DNA of 64,000 nt from Roseobacter sp. CCS2 (lineage in GTDB: Bacteria; Pseudomonadota; Alphaproteobacteria; Rhodobacterales; Rhodobacteraceae), in NCBI RefSeq assembly GCF_000169435.1, contig NZ_AAYB01000002.1, forward strand, positions 806,001 to 870,000, read 5' to 3'. Positions 53,489-62,675 of the stretch are shown piece after piece (position 1 is the first letter of the stretch; every line of letters starts with the position of its first letter). The notes below the pieces were generated by a model that saw only the letters and a list, made by a program, of their open reading frames with translations, was not told where the DNA came from and did no database searches. A program made the translations under genes and the position numbers.

Positions 53489-53826
53489 ACTTCCTCAACC
53501 GCGACTTTTTCAGAATAAAACGCGATATGGTCTTTGATGGCTGACACTGCCTCAAGCGGCGTTTCATAGGACCAGGCCGCATTTGCAATTGGCCCACTTT
53601 TGGCTTCGATTGTGAAATAGCTTGCTTCGCCCTTATACGGGCATTTTGAGGTCACGTCTGTCGGTTCCAGAAATGCCATCGCAAGATCACCCCGTGGAAA
53701 GTAAATCACGGGCGGATAATCACCTTCTACCAGTTCCAGCGCATTGGTGCTTTCGCCGATAACGGCGCCTGCGGCACGCACAACCCACGTGCCTGTGGCA
53801 GGACGGATTTTGATATGATCAGCCAT
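53485..53826 (-). CDS. DUF427 domain protein
   Basis: A 113-residue single-domain protein: HIKIRPATGTWVVRAAGAVIGESTNALELVEGDYPPVIYFPRGDL, CPYKGEASYFTIE and AAWSYETPLEAVSAIKDHIAFY are the DUF427 pattern. Function unknown. It converges on the CLC gene with a four-base stop overlap and follows the peptidase gene on the same strand after 75 bases. Confidence 0.9.
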   Translation of the reverse strand: MADHIKIRPATGTWVVRAAGAVIGESTNALELVEGDYPPVIYFPRGDLAMAFLEPTDVTSKCPYKGEASYFTIEAKSGPIANAAWSYETPLEAVSAIKDHIAFYSEKVAVEEV

Positions 53827-53901
53827 GGTGATTTCCTTTTCGTCAAAATTGTTAGTGACCGGCAGACGGGACCAACGTCAAAATACGCTATTCGCCTGAT
53901 G

Positions 53902-55686
53902 TCAGAGCGGCGCGCAGGCTTTGGTCAGCCAATCGCGCGTCTGTGCATCCAATCGGGGGGCAAGAAGCATCAATGTATCGGCATGATAGCGATCAATCCA
54001 GTCCCGTTCTGCATTTGTCAGTCGTGCGGTGTCGATCAACCGTCGGTCAAAAGGTACATAGGTCAGTGTATCGAAAGACAACATCGCGCGATCATCCGCG
54101 CCATTTAGGGCAGGCGCGTCAATCACAACAATCAGGTTTTCGATCCGAATGCCAAACGCGCCTTCGCGGTAGTAACCCGGCTCGTTCGACAGGATCATCC
54201 CTTTTTGCAAAGCCACTTCAGAACGCCGCGAAATCCCTTGCGGCCCTTCATGCACGCTTAGATAGCTGCCGACACCATGACCTGTGCCGTGGTCATAGTC
54301 CTGCCCTGCCATCCACAAGGGTGCCCGCGCCAGCGCATCCAGGTGCTGCCCACCCACGCCTTTGGGAAAACGTATGCGGCTGACTGCGATCATACCTTGC
54401 AAAACACGCGTGTAGCAGGCCTTGTGTTCATCCGTTGGCATGCCAATCGCCATTGTGCGGGTGATATCGGTTGTGCCATCCACATATTGGCCCCCGCTGT
54501 CGACAAGCAACAGATCACCTTCCGCAACCGGGCGGTTCGTGTCTTTGCTGACGCGGTAATGGACAATTGCACCGTTTGGCCCTGCACCACAGATCGTTTC
54601 AAAACTGATATCGCGCAGTGCATTGGTTTGCATGCGGAACCCTTCAAGCGCCTTGACCACGTCAATTTCGGTCAGCTCACCCTTGGGGGTTTCTGCATCA
54701 AGCCAGGCCAGAAACCGCACCATTGCGATGGCGTCACGTTCATGGGCTGTTTTTGCACCGGCAATCTCGGTCTGGTTCTTGCAGGCTTTGGGCAAGACGC
54801 ATGGGTCTTGGCCTTTTACCACGTCGCAATTGGCCTCTTTCAGTGCAGTGACCACTTTGTCAGGGCAACTGCGTTTGTCGACCAGCACCTTGGCTTCAAG
54901 CCCGGAAAGCGCGGTAAGAAAGTCAGCCACGTCATGGACTGTGACATCAGCGCCAAGATGATCTGCAATGTTAGCGGCTTTGCCCGGCCCTGCAAAAAGA
55001 TCGACGCGACCGTCATTATGCAAAATTGCAAAGGCTTGCGGCACAGGGTTGCGGGCGATGTCAGTGCCGCGAATGTTCAAAAGCCACGCAATGCTGTCCG
55101 GTAATGTCAGTGCAGCAGCGCTTTCCTTCATATCCACTGCCAGTCGCGCGCGCTTGGCATCATGTGTTTCGCCCGCATGTTCCAGCGCATGCGCGGTGAA
55201 CGGCGCGGCAGGGGGTGCGGGTTGATCATCCCAGATTTCATCAATCAGATTGGTGGTCGGGACCAATTTAAATCCAGTCAGCTTTTCACGCAGCCCCGCA
55301 ATCTCTGATGCGGTGTGAAGCCAGGGGTCATAGGCCAATGTCCCGCCTTGCGGCATTTGTTCCAACAGCCAATCGCTTAACTGAATTTCGGGCCAATGCA
55401 CTGGTGTGTAAACATCAGCAACCTGTGCACGGACTTGCACGCGGTAGCGCCCATCAATGAACACGCCCGCAATATCAACCAATACCGCACAAAACCCAGC
55501 CGACCCCGAAAACCCAGTCAACCATTCCAACCGCGCATCACGCGGTGCGACGTATTCGCCTTGATGTGCATCGGCGCGGGGTACCAGAAACGCATCAAAG
55601 CCCTTTTGTGCCATCAAGGCGCGCAGTGCCACCAGCCGCGGTGGTCCTTGATCAGGTGAAGTTTGCGCCTCAAACGTCTGAAACAT
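53902..55686 (-). CDS. Xaa-Pro aminopeptidase (M24B, aminopeptidase P family)
   Basis: Removes N-terminal residues preceding proline. 594 residues, the long form with three domains: two creatinase-like N-terminal domains (FDAFLVPRADAHQGEYVAPRDARLEWLTGFSGSAG) and the pita-bread catalytic domain from about 310. Metal ligands are seen in VDSGGQYVDGTTDITRT (two Asp), HGTGHGVGSYLSVHEGP (His) and LSNEPGYY (Glu), with RIENLIVV near the end. Same strand as cobT after a 76-base gap. Confidence 0.93.
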   Translation of the reverse strand: MFQTFEAQTSPDQGPPRLVALRALMAQKGFDAFLVPRADAHQGEYVAPRDARLEWLTGFSGSAGFCAVLVDIAGVFIDGRYRVQVRAQVADVYTPVHWPEIQLSDWLLEQMPQGGTLAYDPWLHTASEIAGLREKLTGFKLVPTTNLIDEIWDDQPAPPAAPFTAHALEHAGETHDAKRARLAVDMKESAAALTLPDSIAWLLNIRGTDIARNPVPQAFAILHNDGRVDLFAGPGKAANIADHLGADVTVHDVADFLTALSGLEAKVLVDKRSCPDKVVTALKEANCDVVKGQDPCVLPKACKNQTEIAGAKTAHERDAIAMVRFLAWLDAETPKGELTEIDVVKALEGFRMQTNALRDISFETICGAGPNGAIVHYRVSKDTNRPVAEGDLLLVDSGGQYVDGTTDITRTMAIGMPTDEHKACYTRVLQGMIAVSRIRFPKGVGGQHLDALARAPLWMAGQDYDHGTGHGVGSYLSVHEGPQGISRRSEVALQKGMILSNEPGYYREGAFGIRIENLIVVIDAPALNGADDRAMLSFDTLTYVPFDRRLIDTARLTNAERDWIDRYHADTLMLLAPRLDAQTRDWLTKACAPL

Positions 55687-55762
55687 AGGTAAAACCAGCT
55701 TTCTTTCTACGGGCTATCTTATGTCGGCTGCAGACATCAGATGCCAGCAACATACATGGAAC

Positions 55763-57643
55763 CTACCCTGCCTTGCGCATTCCCAAAACGCGCGCACGTT
55801 TACGTGGATCGCTGTCGAACAGGCTTGCCAATTGTTCGGTCATCGCACCGGCCAACTGTTCCACATCCGTGATTGTCACCGCACGCTCATAATACCGGGT
55901 CACATCATGTCCGATACCGATCGCGACCAATTCAACCGCTTCGCGTTTCTCGACCATTGCAATGACGTCACGCAGATGTTTTTCCAAGTAATTCGCGGGG
56001 TTAACGGACAAAGTTGAGTCGTCCACCGGCGCACCATCTGAGATGACCATCAGAATCTTACGCTGCTCTTGGCGCCCCGTAATGCGGCGGTGCGCCCATT
56101 CCAGCGCCTCCCCGTCGATATTTTCCTTCAAGAGGCCCTCTTTCATCATCAGCCCCAAATTCGGGCGCGTCCGCCGCCATGGCGCATCTGCTGACTTATA
56201 GATGATATGGCGCAAATCGTTCAGACGGCCGGGCGTGGCTTCACGTCCCTCGGCCAGCCACTTTTCGCGGCTTTGCCCGCCTTTCCATGCTTTCGTGGTA
56301 AAACCCAAAATCTCGACCTTCACATCGCAACGTTCCAATGTGCGCGCCATAACGTCCGCACAAATCGCCGCAATGGAAATGGGGCGGCCACGCATCGAGC
56401 CAGAGTTATCGAGAAGTAGTGTTACGACAGTATCGCGAAAGTCAGTATCTTTCTCGACTTTGAATGACAAAGGCGTGGTCGGCGAAGCGACAACGCGCGC
56501 CAAACGCCCGGCATCCAAAATCCCTTCTTCGCGATCAAACTCCCAAGATCGGTTTTGCTGGGCCTGCAATCGACGCTGCAATTTATTTGCCAGCCGGGAC
56601 ACGGCCCCTTTAAGCGGCTCTAACTGCTGATCCAAATACGCGCGCAGGCGTTCCAATTCGACAGGTTCGGCCAAATCCTCTGCCGATATCTCCTCGTCAA
56701 ACTCAACGGTCGAAACTTTGTAGTCAGGATCGGCATCCGACACAGGCTGCGGGGCAGGTGGCTCTAATGGGGCCTCGCCTTCTGGCATCTCGGCCTCTTC
56801 GCCCATTTCCGCATCAGCCTGATCATCCATGCTGACTTGCGCTTGGCTGGCGTCTTGTTGGTCTTCCTGCGATTGCTCTGGCGTGCCTTCAGCTTCGTCG
56901 CCTTCGCTGTCATCATCACCGGTGCTATCGGGTTCGTCCTGATCGTCATCAGACCCTTCTTCGGCTTCATCGTCCTGATCATCATCAAGGGTGTCGGGAT
57001 CATCCCCCAACTGATCGCCATAGCCCATGTCGCTGATCAACTGGCGCGCAAATTTTGCAAAGGCCTGTTGATCGTTCAGCGTGTCGGCAAGGTTTTCAAG
57101 CGTGCCGCCGCAGTGATCTTCGATGAACCCGCGCCACAGTTCCATGACGTTTTCGGCACCTTTGGGCAGATCACGGCCTGTCGCCATATGGCGGATCAAA
57201 TAGCCCGCAGCGACGGCCAAAGGCGCGTCAGAGGCTTGGCTGATCTGATCATAGCCTTTGCGCATCGCTTCCGTGCCAATCTTGGCGTCGATATTGCCTG
57301 CTGTGCCGGGCATATATTCCGCGCCCACGGCTTCAATCCGGGCGGTTTCCATCGCTTCGTAAAGATCCTGCGCCATCTGGCCTTGCGGCATATAACGGGC
57401 AGAAACTTTGGGGTCGTGGAATTTATGACGCAAAGCAAAGGCATCCGCAGTGCCGCGCGCCAACAAAACCTCGTCGCGTGTCATGCGACGGGACACTTGG
57501 GGCAGGCGGATCGTGTCGGCGGTTTGCCCCGCAGGATCAACCGAATAGGTGACCGCCAATTCAGGGTCATCCGCCATGACTTTGGTCGCTTCCGCCAACG
57601 CCTTTTTAAAAGGATCGGCTGGGTTGTCGGATGGTTTGTTCAT
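55763..57643 (-). CDS. cobT: Aerobic cobaltochelatase subunit CobT
   Basis: Works with CobS (AAA+) and CobN to insert cobalt into hydrogenobyrinic acid a,c-diamide in the aerobic B12 pathway. 626 residues: helical N-terminal part, an acidic low-complexity stretch at about 210-300 (runs of Asp, Glu, Gln), then a C-terminal von Willebrand A domain with [16 protein letters not shown] and [14 protein letters not shown]. The acidic region produces a long hydrophobic frame on the opposite strand that is not a gene. Confidence 0.95.
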   Translation of the reverse strand: MNKPSDNPADPFKKALAEATKVMADDPELAVTYSVDPAGQTADTIRLPQVSRRMTRDEVLLARGTADAFALRHKFHDPKVSARYMPQGQMAQDLYEAMETARIEAVGAEYMPGTAGNIDAKIGTEAMRKGYDQISQASDAPLAVAAGYLIRHMATGRDLPKGAENVMELWRGFIEDHCGGTLENLADTLNDQQAFAKFARQLISDMGYGDQLGDDPDTLDDDQDDEAEEGSDDDQDEPDSTGDDDSEGDEAEGTPEQSQEDQQDASQAQVSMDDQADAEMGEEAEMPEGEAPLEPPAPQPVSDADPDYKVSTVEFDEEISAEDLAEPVELERLRAYLDQQLEPLKGAVSRLANKLQRRLQAQQNRSWEFDREEGILDAGRLARVVASPTTPLSFKVEKDTDFRDTVVTLLLDNSGSMRGRPISIAAICADVMARTLERCDVKVEILGFTTKAWKGGQSREKWLAEGREATPGRLNDLRHIIYKSADAPWRRTRPNLGLMMKEGLLKENIDGEALEWAHRRITGRQEQRKILMVISDGAPVDDSTLSVNPANYLEKHLRDVIAMVEKREAVELVAIGIGHDVTRYYERAVTITDVEQLAGAMTEQLASLFDSDPRKRARVLGMRKAG

Positions 57644-57713
57644 GGCGGGGTCCTTTACTCCGCCATAAACTAGAACTCACAAGGGGTAATGACCAGTCCC
57701 CGAAGGCCGGAAA

Positions 57714-58079
57714 CTACTCGTCGACAAATTCCGGCTCTTCAAAAGTGATGCCCGCTTCGGGCGCAATTTCAAAAGGGGCATCGGCAAGCTGGTGCAGTGT
57801 GTTCAATTGCGCTGCACCTGGCAGAATGGCACCGGTTTCATCAATAAATGCCAAACGGGGTCGGAAGATTTTTCCGCCCAGCTCAATCTCGCCGTCATCA
57901 AACAGATACGCCAGTTCGGTCACAATGCCTTCAACATTAGCTTTGGCCATTTCTTCGCTCATGTTTTCTGCAAACAGCGGCAACAGCGCATGGGCAATCA
58001 AGGTTGATGCCGTTTCGGCCAAATCTTCGTGGCTAACCACGTAATCAGCAGGCAGCGGTGTGCCGATCTTCATTTTCAT
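57714..58079 (-). CDS. Unknown protein between cobS and cobT, acidic
   Basis: A 121-residue soluble acidic protein (MKMKIGTPLPADYVVSHEDLAETASTLIAHALLPLFAENMSEEMAKANVEGIV). A helical first half is followed by a beta-rich second half ending in FEEPEFVDE. No cysteine, signal peptide or known motif. It lies 70 bases upstream of cobT on the same strand, so it is probably co-transcribed. Not recognised. Confidence 0.7.
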   Translation of the reverse strand: MKMKIGTPLPADYVVSHEDLAETASTLIAHALLPLFAENMSEEMAKANVEGIVTELAYLFDDGEIELGGKIFRPRLAFIDETGAILPGAAQLNTLHQLADAPFEIAPEAGITFEEPEFVDE

Positions 58080-58170
58080 GGGTCTGCTCCGGTTCAGATA
58101 TTTTTCAACATCATGGGTAGAAAAGCGACCGCATTAAGACAACCCTGTGTTTTCTTCAAACTTGTTGAAA

Positions 58171-58560
58171 TCAGCTCAGAAGTAATCCTGTACAGTCCTG
58201 TCTCAGCCGTTGCGCCCGTTCGTGCGCCCAAGCGGCATCGCGTTCATCATCGTTGAACGTCGCGCGTGTCAGAAGGGCTGATTGTGCCAGTTTGGCCGAG
58301 ATGCGCCAATGCAACACCTCGCGCCCACGGTCGGTTGGCATAATCGCTTCGACCAGATCAATGACAGCGGCGCGCTGAATTTTGGTGTGCTCTGACGCTG
58401 GGCCATCAAATATCCACTGGTGTTCCATCACAGCGGACAATCGGCCTGCGCAGGTCGCGAATGTGCGTAGTTGTTGTTCCGTATCAATGGATTGCGCGTC
58501 TGCTTTGGGGGCGCAAAGCAACGCGAGGCATAGCGTAAGGTGATGGCCAAGGATTTTCAT
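58171..58560 (-). CDS. Exported protein of unknown function next to cobS
   Basis: A 129-residue protein from the ATG that starts the signal peptide (MKILGHHLTLCLALLCAPKADAQS, cleavage near residue 23); an ATG three codons upstream is possible. The mature helical part has two cysteines (one in FATCAGRL, one in LRQDCTGLL) that could form a disulfide. No family recognised. Same strand, between cobS and the 121-residue gene. Confidence 0.65.
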   Translation of the reverse strand: MKILGHHLTLCLALLCAPKADAQSIDTEQQLRTFATCAGRLSAVMEHQWIFDGPASEHTKIQRAAVIDLVEAIMPTDRGREVLHWRISAKLAQSALLTRATFNDDERDAAWAHERAQRLRQDCTGLLLS

Positions 58561-58659
58561 TCCGCCCATACATAAAGCATGACGGTAAATTTTGTGTCTA
58601 TCAATCAGGCATTTTGGAAACGCTTTGTTTTTGTAAGGTGGGTTCTAACCCACCTTAGC

Positions 58660-59646
58660 TTAACCCAAGCTCAGACTTGCCGCACTTTCAGGTAGCTCTT
58701 CATCAAAGCAGCGCTGATAGAACTCGGCCACAGTCTGCCGCTCCAGCTCATCACATTTGTTCAGGAATGACAGGCGGAAGGCATAGCCGACGTCTTGGAA
58801 AATGCGTGCGTTTTCGGCCCATGCCAGCACGGTGCGCGGCGACATAACGGTGGACAGGTCGCCATTCATAAATGCGGTGCGCGTCAGATCGGCGACTGTC
58901 ACCATCTGGCTGATGGTCTTGCGCCCCTTCTCGGTATTGAAGTGAGGGGACTTAGACAGGATAATCGCTGTCTCTGCATCATGGCTAAGGTAGTTCAGCG
59001 TCGCGACAAGCGACCAACGGTCCATCTGCGCCTGGTTGATCTGCTGCGTGCCGTGATACAGGCCTGTCGTGTCGCCCAATCCAACCGTGTTCGCCGTCGC
59101 AAAAAGGCGGAAATATGTGTTTGGCGTAATAATTTCGTTCTGGTCCATCAGCGTCAGCTTACCGTCAGTTTCCAACACGCGCTGGATCACAAACATCACA
59201 TCGGCACGGCCTGCATCATATTCATCAAACACAATCGCAACGGGGTTTCGCAGGGCCCAAGGCAAAATGCCTTCATGGAATTCGGTAACCTGCACACCGT
59301 CGCGCAGTTTAATCGCGTCTTTCCCGATCAGGTCGATCCGGCTGATGTGGCTGTCAAGGTTCACACGCACACACGGCCAGTTCAGACGGGCCGCAACCTG
59401 TTCGATATGCGTGGATTTACCCGTGCCGTGATACCCTTGGATCATGACACGGCGATTATAGCCAAAACCCGCAAGGATTGCCAAAGTCGTATCAGGATCA
59501 AATTTGTAGGTGCCGTCAATTTCAGGCACGCGGTCAGAGCGATCAGCGAAACCTTTGATCTTCATATCGCTGTCGATGCCAAACACTTCGCGGACCGAAA
59601 TCTCTTCGGTTGGTTTTGCTTGCATGTCAGTCATACCGTCCGCCAT
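58660..59646 (-). CDS. cobS: Aerobic cobaltochelatase subunit CobS
   Basis: AAA+ ATPase (MoxR-like) that powers cobalt insertion with CobT and CobN. 328 residues; N-terminal [33 protein letters not shown], Walker [10 protein letters not shown] near residue 76, [17 protein letters not shown], Walker [12 protein letters not shown], sensor [22 protein letters not shown] and a C-terminal lid. An ATG four codons downstream is possible. First of the cobS-x-y-cobT-peptidase run. Confidence 0.96.
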   Translation of the reverse strand: MADGMTDMQAKPTEEISVREVFGIDSDMKIKGFADRSDRVPEIDGTYKFDPDTTLAILAGFGYNRRVMIQGYHGTGKSTHIEQVAARLNWPCVRVNLDSHISRIDLIGKDAIKLRDGVQVTEFHEGILPWALRNPVAIVFDEYDAGRADVMFVIQRVLETDGKLTLMDQNEIITPNTYFRLFATANTVGLGDTTGLYHGTQQINQAQMDRWSLVATLNYLSHDAETAIILSKSPHFNTEKGRKTISQMVTVADLTRTAFMNGDLSTVMSPRTVLAWAENARIFQDVGYAFRLSFLNKCDELERQTVAEFYQRCFDEELPESAASLSLG

Positions 59647-59845
59647 CGTGAGTGCCTTTTTTCATCGTCAAACCGTCTTTGGTTCGGGGATGCAACATAA
59701 CGCGCGGCGCTGCAAGGGAAAGGGCGCATTTCTGATAGGGCACACGCCTTATGACAGCCGATCACATGCCCGTGGTTTTGCGCCATTTTGCTAGGCGGCA
59801 GTGTGATTGGGGGCCTATGTTATCTGCAACACAAAGGATTATACT

Positions 59846-60304
59846 ATGATGAACCGTCGCACTTTCACACTCGCAACGCTGGCGAGCGCTGTCGCACCTG
59901 CGGCACTGCGCGCCCAAAACTTTGAAATTACCCGCACAGAAGCCGAATGGCGTGCGATGCTGACGGACGCGCAATACCGGGTGATGCGTGAAGAAGGGAC
60001 GGAGCGGGCGGGAAGCTCACCTTTGGATAAAAACTATGCAGAGGGTACGTACCATTGCCGTGGCTGTGACCTGGCTATCTATCCATCGTCCACCAAGTAT
60101 GACAGCGGCACCGGGTGGCCCAGCTTTTACGATAGTCTGCCAAATGCGGTTGGCACAAAGCCGGACCGCAAACTGTTGCGGGTCCGAACTGAGGTGCACT
60201 GCCGCCGATGCGGAAGCCACCTGGGTCATATTTTTGATGATGGGCCGGCACCCACTGGCAAACGGCATTGTCTGAACGGCGTAAGCCTCGTGTTTCGCGC
60301 CTAA
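59846..60304 (+). CDS. msrB: Exported peptide-methionine (R)-S-oxide reductase MsrB
   Basis: Reduces methionine-R-sulfoxide. 152 residues from the ATG preceded by AAAGGA. The N-terminus NRRTFTLATLASAVAPAALRAQ has a twin-arginine-like motif and signal cleavage site, so the enzyme probably works in the periplasm. Zinc cysteines CRGC and CRRC, TGWPSFYD, GHIFDDGPAPTGKRHCLNGVSLVF with the catalytic Cys. HCLNG replaces the usual YCVNS. Divergent from cobS. Confidence 0.93.
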   Translation: MMNRRTFTLATLASAVAPAALRAQNFEITRTEAEWRAMLTDAQYRVMREEGTERAGSSPLDKNYAEGTYHCRGCDLAIYPSSTKYDSGTGWPSFYDSLPNAVGTKPDRKLLRVRTEVHCRRCGSHLGHIFDDGPAPTGKRHCLNGVSLVFRA

Positions 60305-60640
60305 AGCCATCATTGCGTGCCAACGATTCTAATCGCGCCCTGATTGCAAAGCGCGCTATACGCTCGCCTGCATTTGAAATTCTTGCTATTCTTAGCTAAA
60401 TTGGCTGTTGACAGGCCGCATGTACCACCTGCGTTACGTTTCGTTGGTGGAAAAAGTATCAGGAATTACACATAGTTGTTTAGGTATAGGCAAGTATTCG
60501 CCGAATTTACCTTGAATAAGGCGCTCAATTGTGGCAATTTCTTGCCTATAGAGCCGGTGGCCTCGTGGTGTTTGCACAAGAGCAACCGACGCTACTGCGT
60601 AAAAGTCGTTTGAGATAAAGAGTAAATGGGGGTGAACGCT
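60305..60640. other. Intergenic region before the membrane-protein gene
   Basis: 336 bases without a gene. TTGACA at 60408-60413 is a good -35 box, but the -10 (around GCGTTA) is poor. No other structure was recognised. Confidence 0.4.
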
Positions 60641-61180
60641 ATGTTTGAGCGTTTTACAAAGAAATTCTATCTGACAAGAGGCGAAAAAGCTTATTTGCTT
60701 GGCTATCTTGTTGTCATTCTTGTAGCGCCAATTGTGGCGCTGGTGGTGATGGCTGGTTTAGCCGCGCCTTATACTTTGGTTATTGAACCTACCAACTTTG
60801 TCTATTGGGTCGCGATTTCCGGCGCGATCAGCGCTGGCGTTGGTCTGTACCTTGCGCGGGGCTGGATGGGTAACCTTGGCATGATGGGCATTGCGCGTGC
60901 AATGGTTGGTATTGTTATTGCAACTTTGATCGCGGCAGTTGTGGCCGGCAGCTTGACCGTACCGTTTGAGGGTACGCTTTATGCACCACTGATGATGCTA
61001 TCGGCCTTTATTGCGAAACCGTGGTTGGCCGCGATTTGGCTGGCGGCGACATTCGGTGCGCATTATTTGATGTCCATCGTGGAAGAAGAGCGTGCTTTTG
61101 GTATCGGTCGCGAGGCGCATCGCAGCGCAACATCGCAATTGAGCACGTTGTCACGCGCACAGTTGTACCACCGCGACTAA
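60641..61180 (+). CDS. Multi-pass membrane protein of unknown function
   Basis: A 179-residue inner-membrane protein; the ATG at 60641 follows GGGGTGA at six bases. About four to five hydrophobic segments: 20-45, 53-72, 83-108, 115-130 and 134-148. The charged C-terminus (EEERAFGIGREAHRSATSQLSTLSRAQLYHRD) is probably cytoplasmic. No domain recognised. It interrupts the J-domain-cobS neighbourhood on the other strand. Confidence 0.75.
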   Translation: MFERFTKKFYLTRGEKAYLLGYLVVILVAPIVALVVMAGLAAPYTLVIEPTNFVYWVAISGAISAGVGLYLARGWMGNLGMMGIARAMVGIVIATLIAAVVAGSLTVPFEGTLYAPLMMLSAFIAKPWLAAIWLAATFGAHYLMSIVEEERAFGIGREAHRSATSQLSTLSRAQLYHRD

Positions 61181-61204
61181 ATCTAACGTGCCAAGCAATT
61201 GGTT

Positions 61205-61226
61205 AAAGGTACCCTTGGGTGCCTTT
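61205..61226. terminator. Terminator between convergent genes
   Basis: AAAGGTACCC-TT-GGGTGCCTTT pairs over ten positions with one G-T pair and is followed by AATCTTT on plus and by AACC on minus; it serves the membrane-protein gene best. It overlaps the J-domain gene stop. Confidence 0.6.
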
Positions 61227-61860
61227 AATCTTTATCGCGAAAATTGCGGCTGACTTTGATCTGGTCCCAGGCCCAGACAACCTCTGAAAGCTGCTCTTCC
61301 TGGCTGCGGTCGCCACCGTTCATATCCGGGTGCAGCACCTTGATCAGCGCTTTATAGGCTTTGCGGATTTCCTGCTTGGACATGTTGTCCTTGGCTTCCA
61401 AAATCTCGACTGCGCGGCGTTCGGTTGGCGGCAGTTTGCGCCCTGTTGCCGCACCGCGGCCCGGATTGCGGGTCGCGTTTTCGCCCAGCACCTGATGCGC
61501 GTCATCGACACCCAGCCGTGCCCATGCTGCTTCTTCCACTGTGCGCTTGAACGGTTTGGTTGGACGTTCCCAAACACGGTCGCTATCCATTTGGGCCGCA
61601 AGTTCGGCCTCGGATGTGCTATCAAAGAAGTTCCATTTCAGGTTGTATTCACGCACGTGCTGTTGGCAAAACCAAAAGAAATCATCCAACACATCGGGTG
61701 ACTTGGGCGCGCGGTACTTGCCCGCCTCTTGGCAGCCCTCATGATCGCAAATACGCGTTGATGTCTCGGATGCACCAGACATCCCACGCCGCCCGCGCGG
61801 GTTCTTTTTCTTCGAACTCGACACAGACATGTCGAAACCAAAGGGGTCATCTTTCTTCAT
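61225..61860 (-). CDS. J-domain protein with N-terminal zinc-site-like cysteines
   Basis: A 211-residue protein of the Rhodobacterales type. The start is MKKDDPFGFDMSVSSSKKK; 57 upstream residues are unconserved and overlap bolA. A possible zinc site uses C38, C43, C65 and H68 (ICDHEGC ... FCQQH). The J-domain is at about 150-205 with the HPD motif at 177-179 (KVLHPDMNGGD), which would stimulate DnaK. There is no DnaJ Gly/Phe or substrate domain, so it is a specialised co-chaperone of unknown client. Confidence 0.88.
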   Translation of the reverse strand: MKKDDPFGFDMSVSSSKKKNPRGRRGMSGASETSTRICDHEGCQEAGKYRAPKSPDVLDDFFWFCQQHVREYNLKWNFFDSTSEAELAAQMDSDRVWERPTKPFKRTVEEAAWARLGVDDAHQVLGENATRNPGRGAATGRKLPPTERRAVEILEAKDNMSKQEIRKAYKALIKVLHPDMNGGDRSQEEQLSEVVWAWDQIKVSRNFRDKD

Positions 61861-61938
61861 GAGGCGCGTTACCTTTTCTGTTCGGAGCAGATACAATAAA
61901 CCTTGCAGCGGAAGATTGAAGAGGGCTGGCAGAAAATA

Positions 61939-62190
61939 ATGGCACTTGAAACAGAAATTCGTGACGCATTGGGCAGCCTTTCGCCACAGCACGTCGATGT
62001 CATCAACGAAAGCGCCTTGCATGCAGGCCATTCGGGTGATGATGGATCAGGGGAAAGCCATTGGCGGGTGGTGATCAAGGCCGCTTCATTGGACGATATG
62101 TCGCGTATTGCGCGCCACCGCGCCGTACATGCAGCCCTTGGTAAAGATATTATTGGACGAATTCACGCCTTAGCGATTGATATTCAATAA
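61939..62190 (+). CDS. bolA: BolA family protein
   Basis: An 83-residue BolA domain (ALETEIRDALGSLSPQHVDVINESALHAGHSGDDGSGESHWRVVI, RIARHRAVHAALGKDI) with the conserved HAGH and the RHRxV helix. BolA proteins bind glutaredoxins with a 2Fe-2S cluster and affect iron sensing or morphology. The start is the ATG at MALETEIR; an upstream codon adds 12 residues. Divergent from the J-domain gene and abutting the convergent DUF4177 gene. Confidence 0.9.
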   Translation: MALETEIRDALGSLSPQHVDVINESALHAGHSGDDGSGESHWRVVIKAASLDDMSRIARHRAVHAALGKDIIGRIHALAIDIQ

Positions 62191-62607
62191 TTATTCGGCG
62201 GCAACATCAGCAGAAGAACCGGACTTTTTGCCAGCATCAGTTGCTGTGTCTGGCTGGGTTTCGGCGTTGTCATCAGTTTTTCGCGTCGCGATCAGCTTTT
62301 TCTCTTCGGTCAGCTCTGGTTGCGGCTGCGGCGGTGCAATCGCCGGTTTGGGTGCTGCGATGGCGGGTTTTGCCTGCACCTTGGTGCGCCGAAAAACCAG
62401 CATGTTCTGATAGACGGTCGTCTTGCTCATCAATCCTTCGCGTTGTTCGCATGGCAATGTGTCGGCGCGCAAATACTCCCAGCCGTCGCCAGCCAGTTCA
62501 TTCATCGCTGTCTCCAGCGCATGGGCAAAGCGATGTTCGGCAGTTTTAATGCCCTTCGCTTTCAATCCGCGCGCGGGCGCGGGTACGACTTTATATTCGT
62601 AGCTCAT
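62191..62607 (-). CDS. DUF4177 domain protein with Pro/Ala-rich tail
   Basis: A 138-residue protein starting at MSYEYKVVPAPARG. The first 75 residues (YEYKVVPAP, AMNELAGDGWEYLRADTLP, YQNMLVFRR) fit DUF4177. The rest is a low-complexity tail (PAIAAPKPAIAPPQPQP, then a charged Ser-rich end). Function unknown. Stop codon abuts that of bolA. Same strand as gatB, 68 bases after it. Confidence 0.82.
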   Translation of the reverse strand: MSYEYKVVPAPARGLKAKGIKTAEHRFAHALETAMNELAGDGWEYLRADTLPCEQREGLMSKTTVYQNMLVFRRTKVQAKPAIAAPKPAIAPPQPQPELTEEKKLIATRKTDDNAETQPDTATDAGKKSGSSADVAAE

Positions 62608-62675
62608 CACTTCACCTATCATTCCACCCAAGCAGGTCTATCAAAACCCGCGCGTCGTGCCAATGCGCCTTGCCG

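Noticed and set aside
56837-57673. 278-codon hydrophobic open frame on plus, opposite cobT
   Set aside because: It is the complement of the acidic low-complexity region and other parts of cobT, whose domains are clear.
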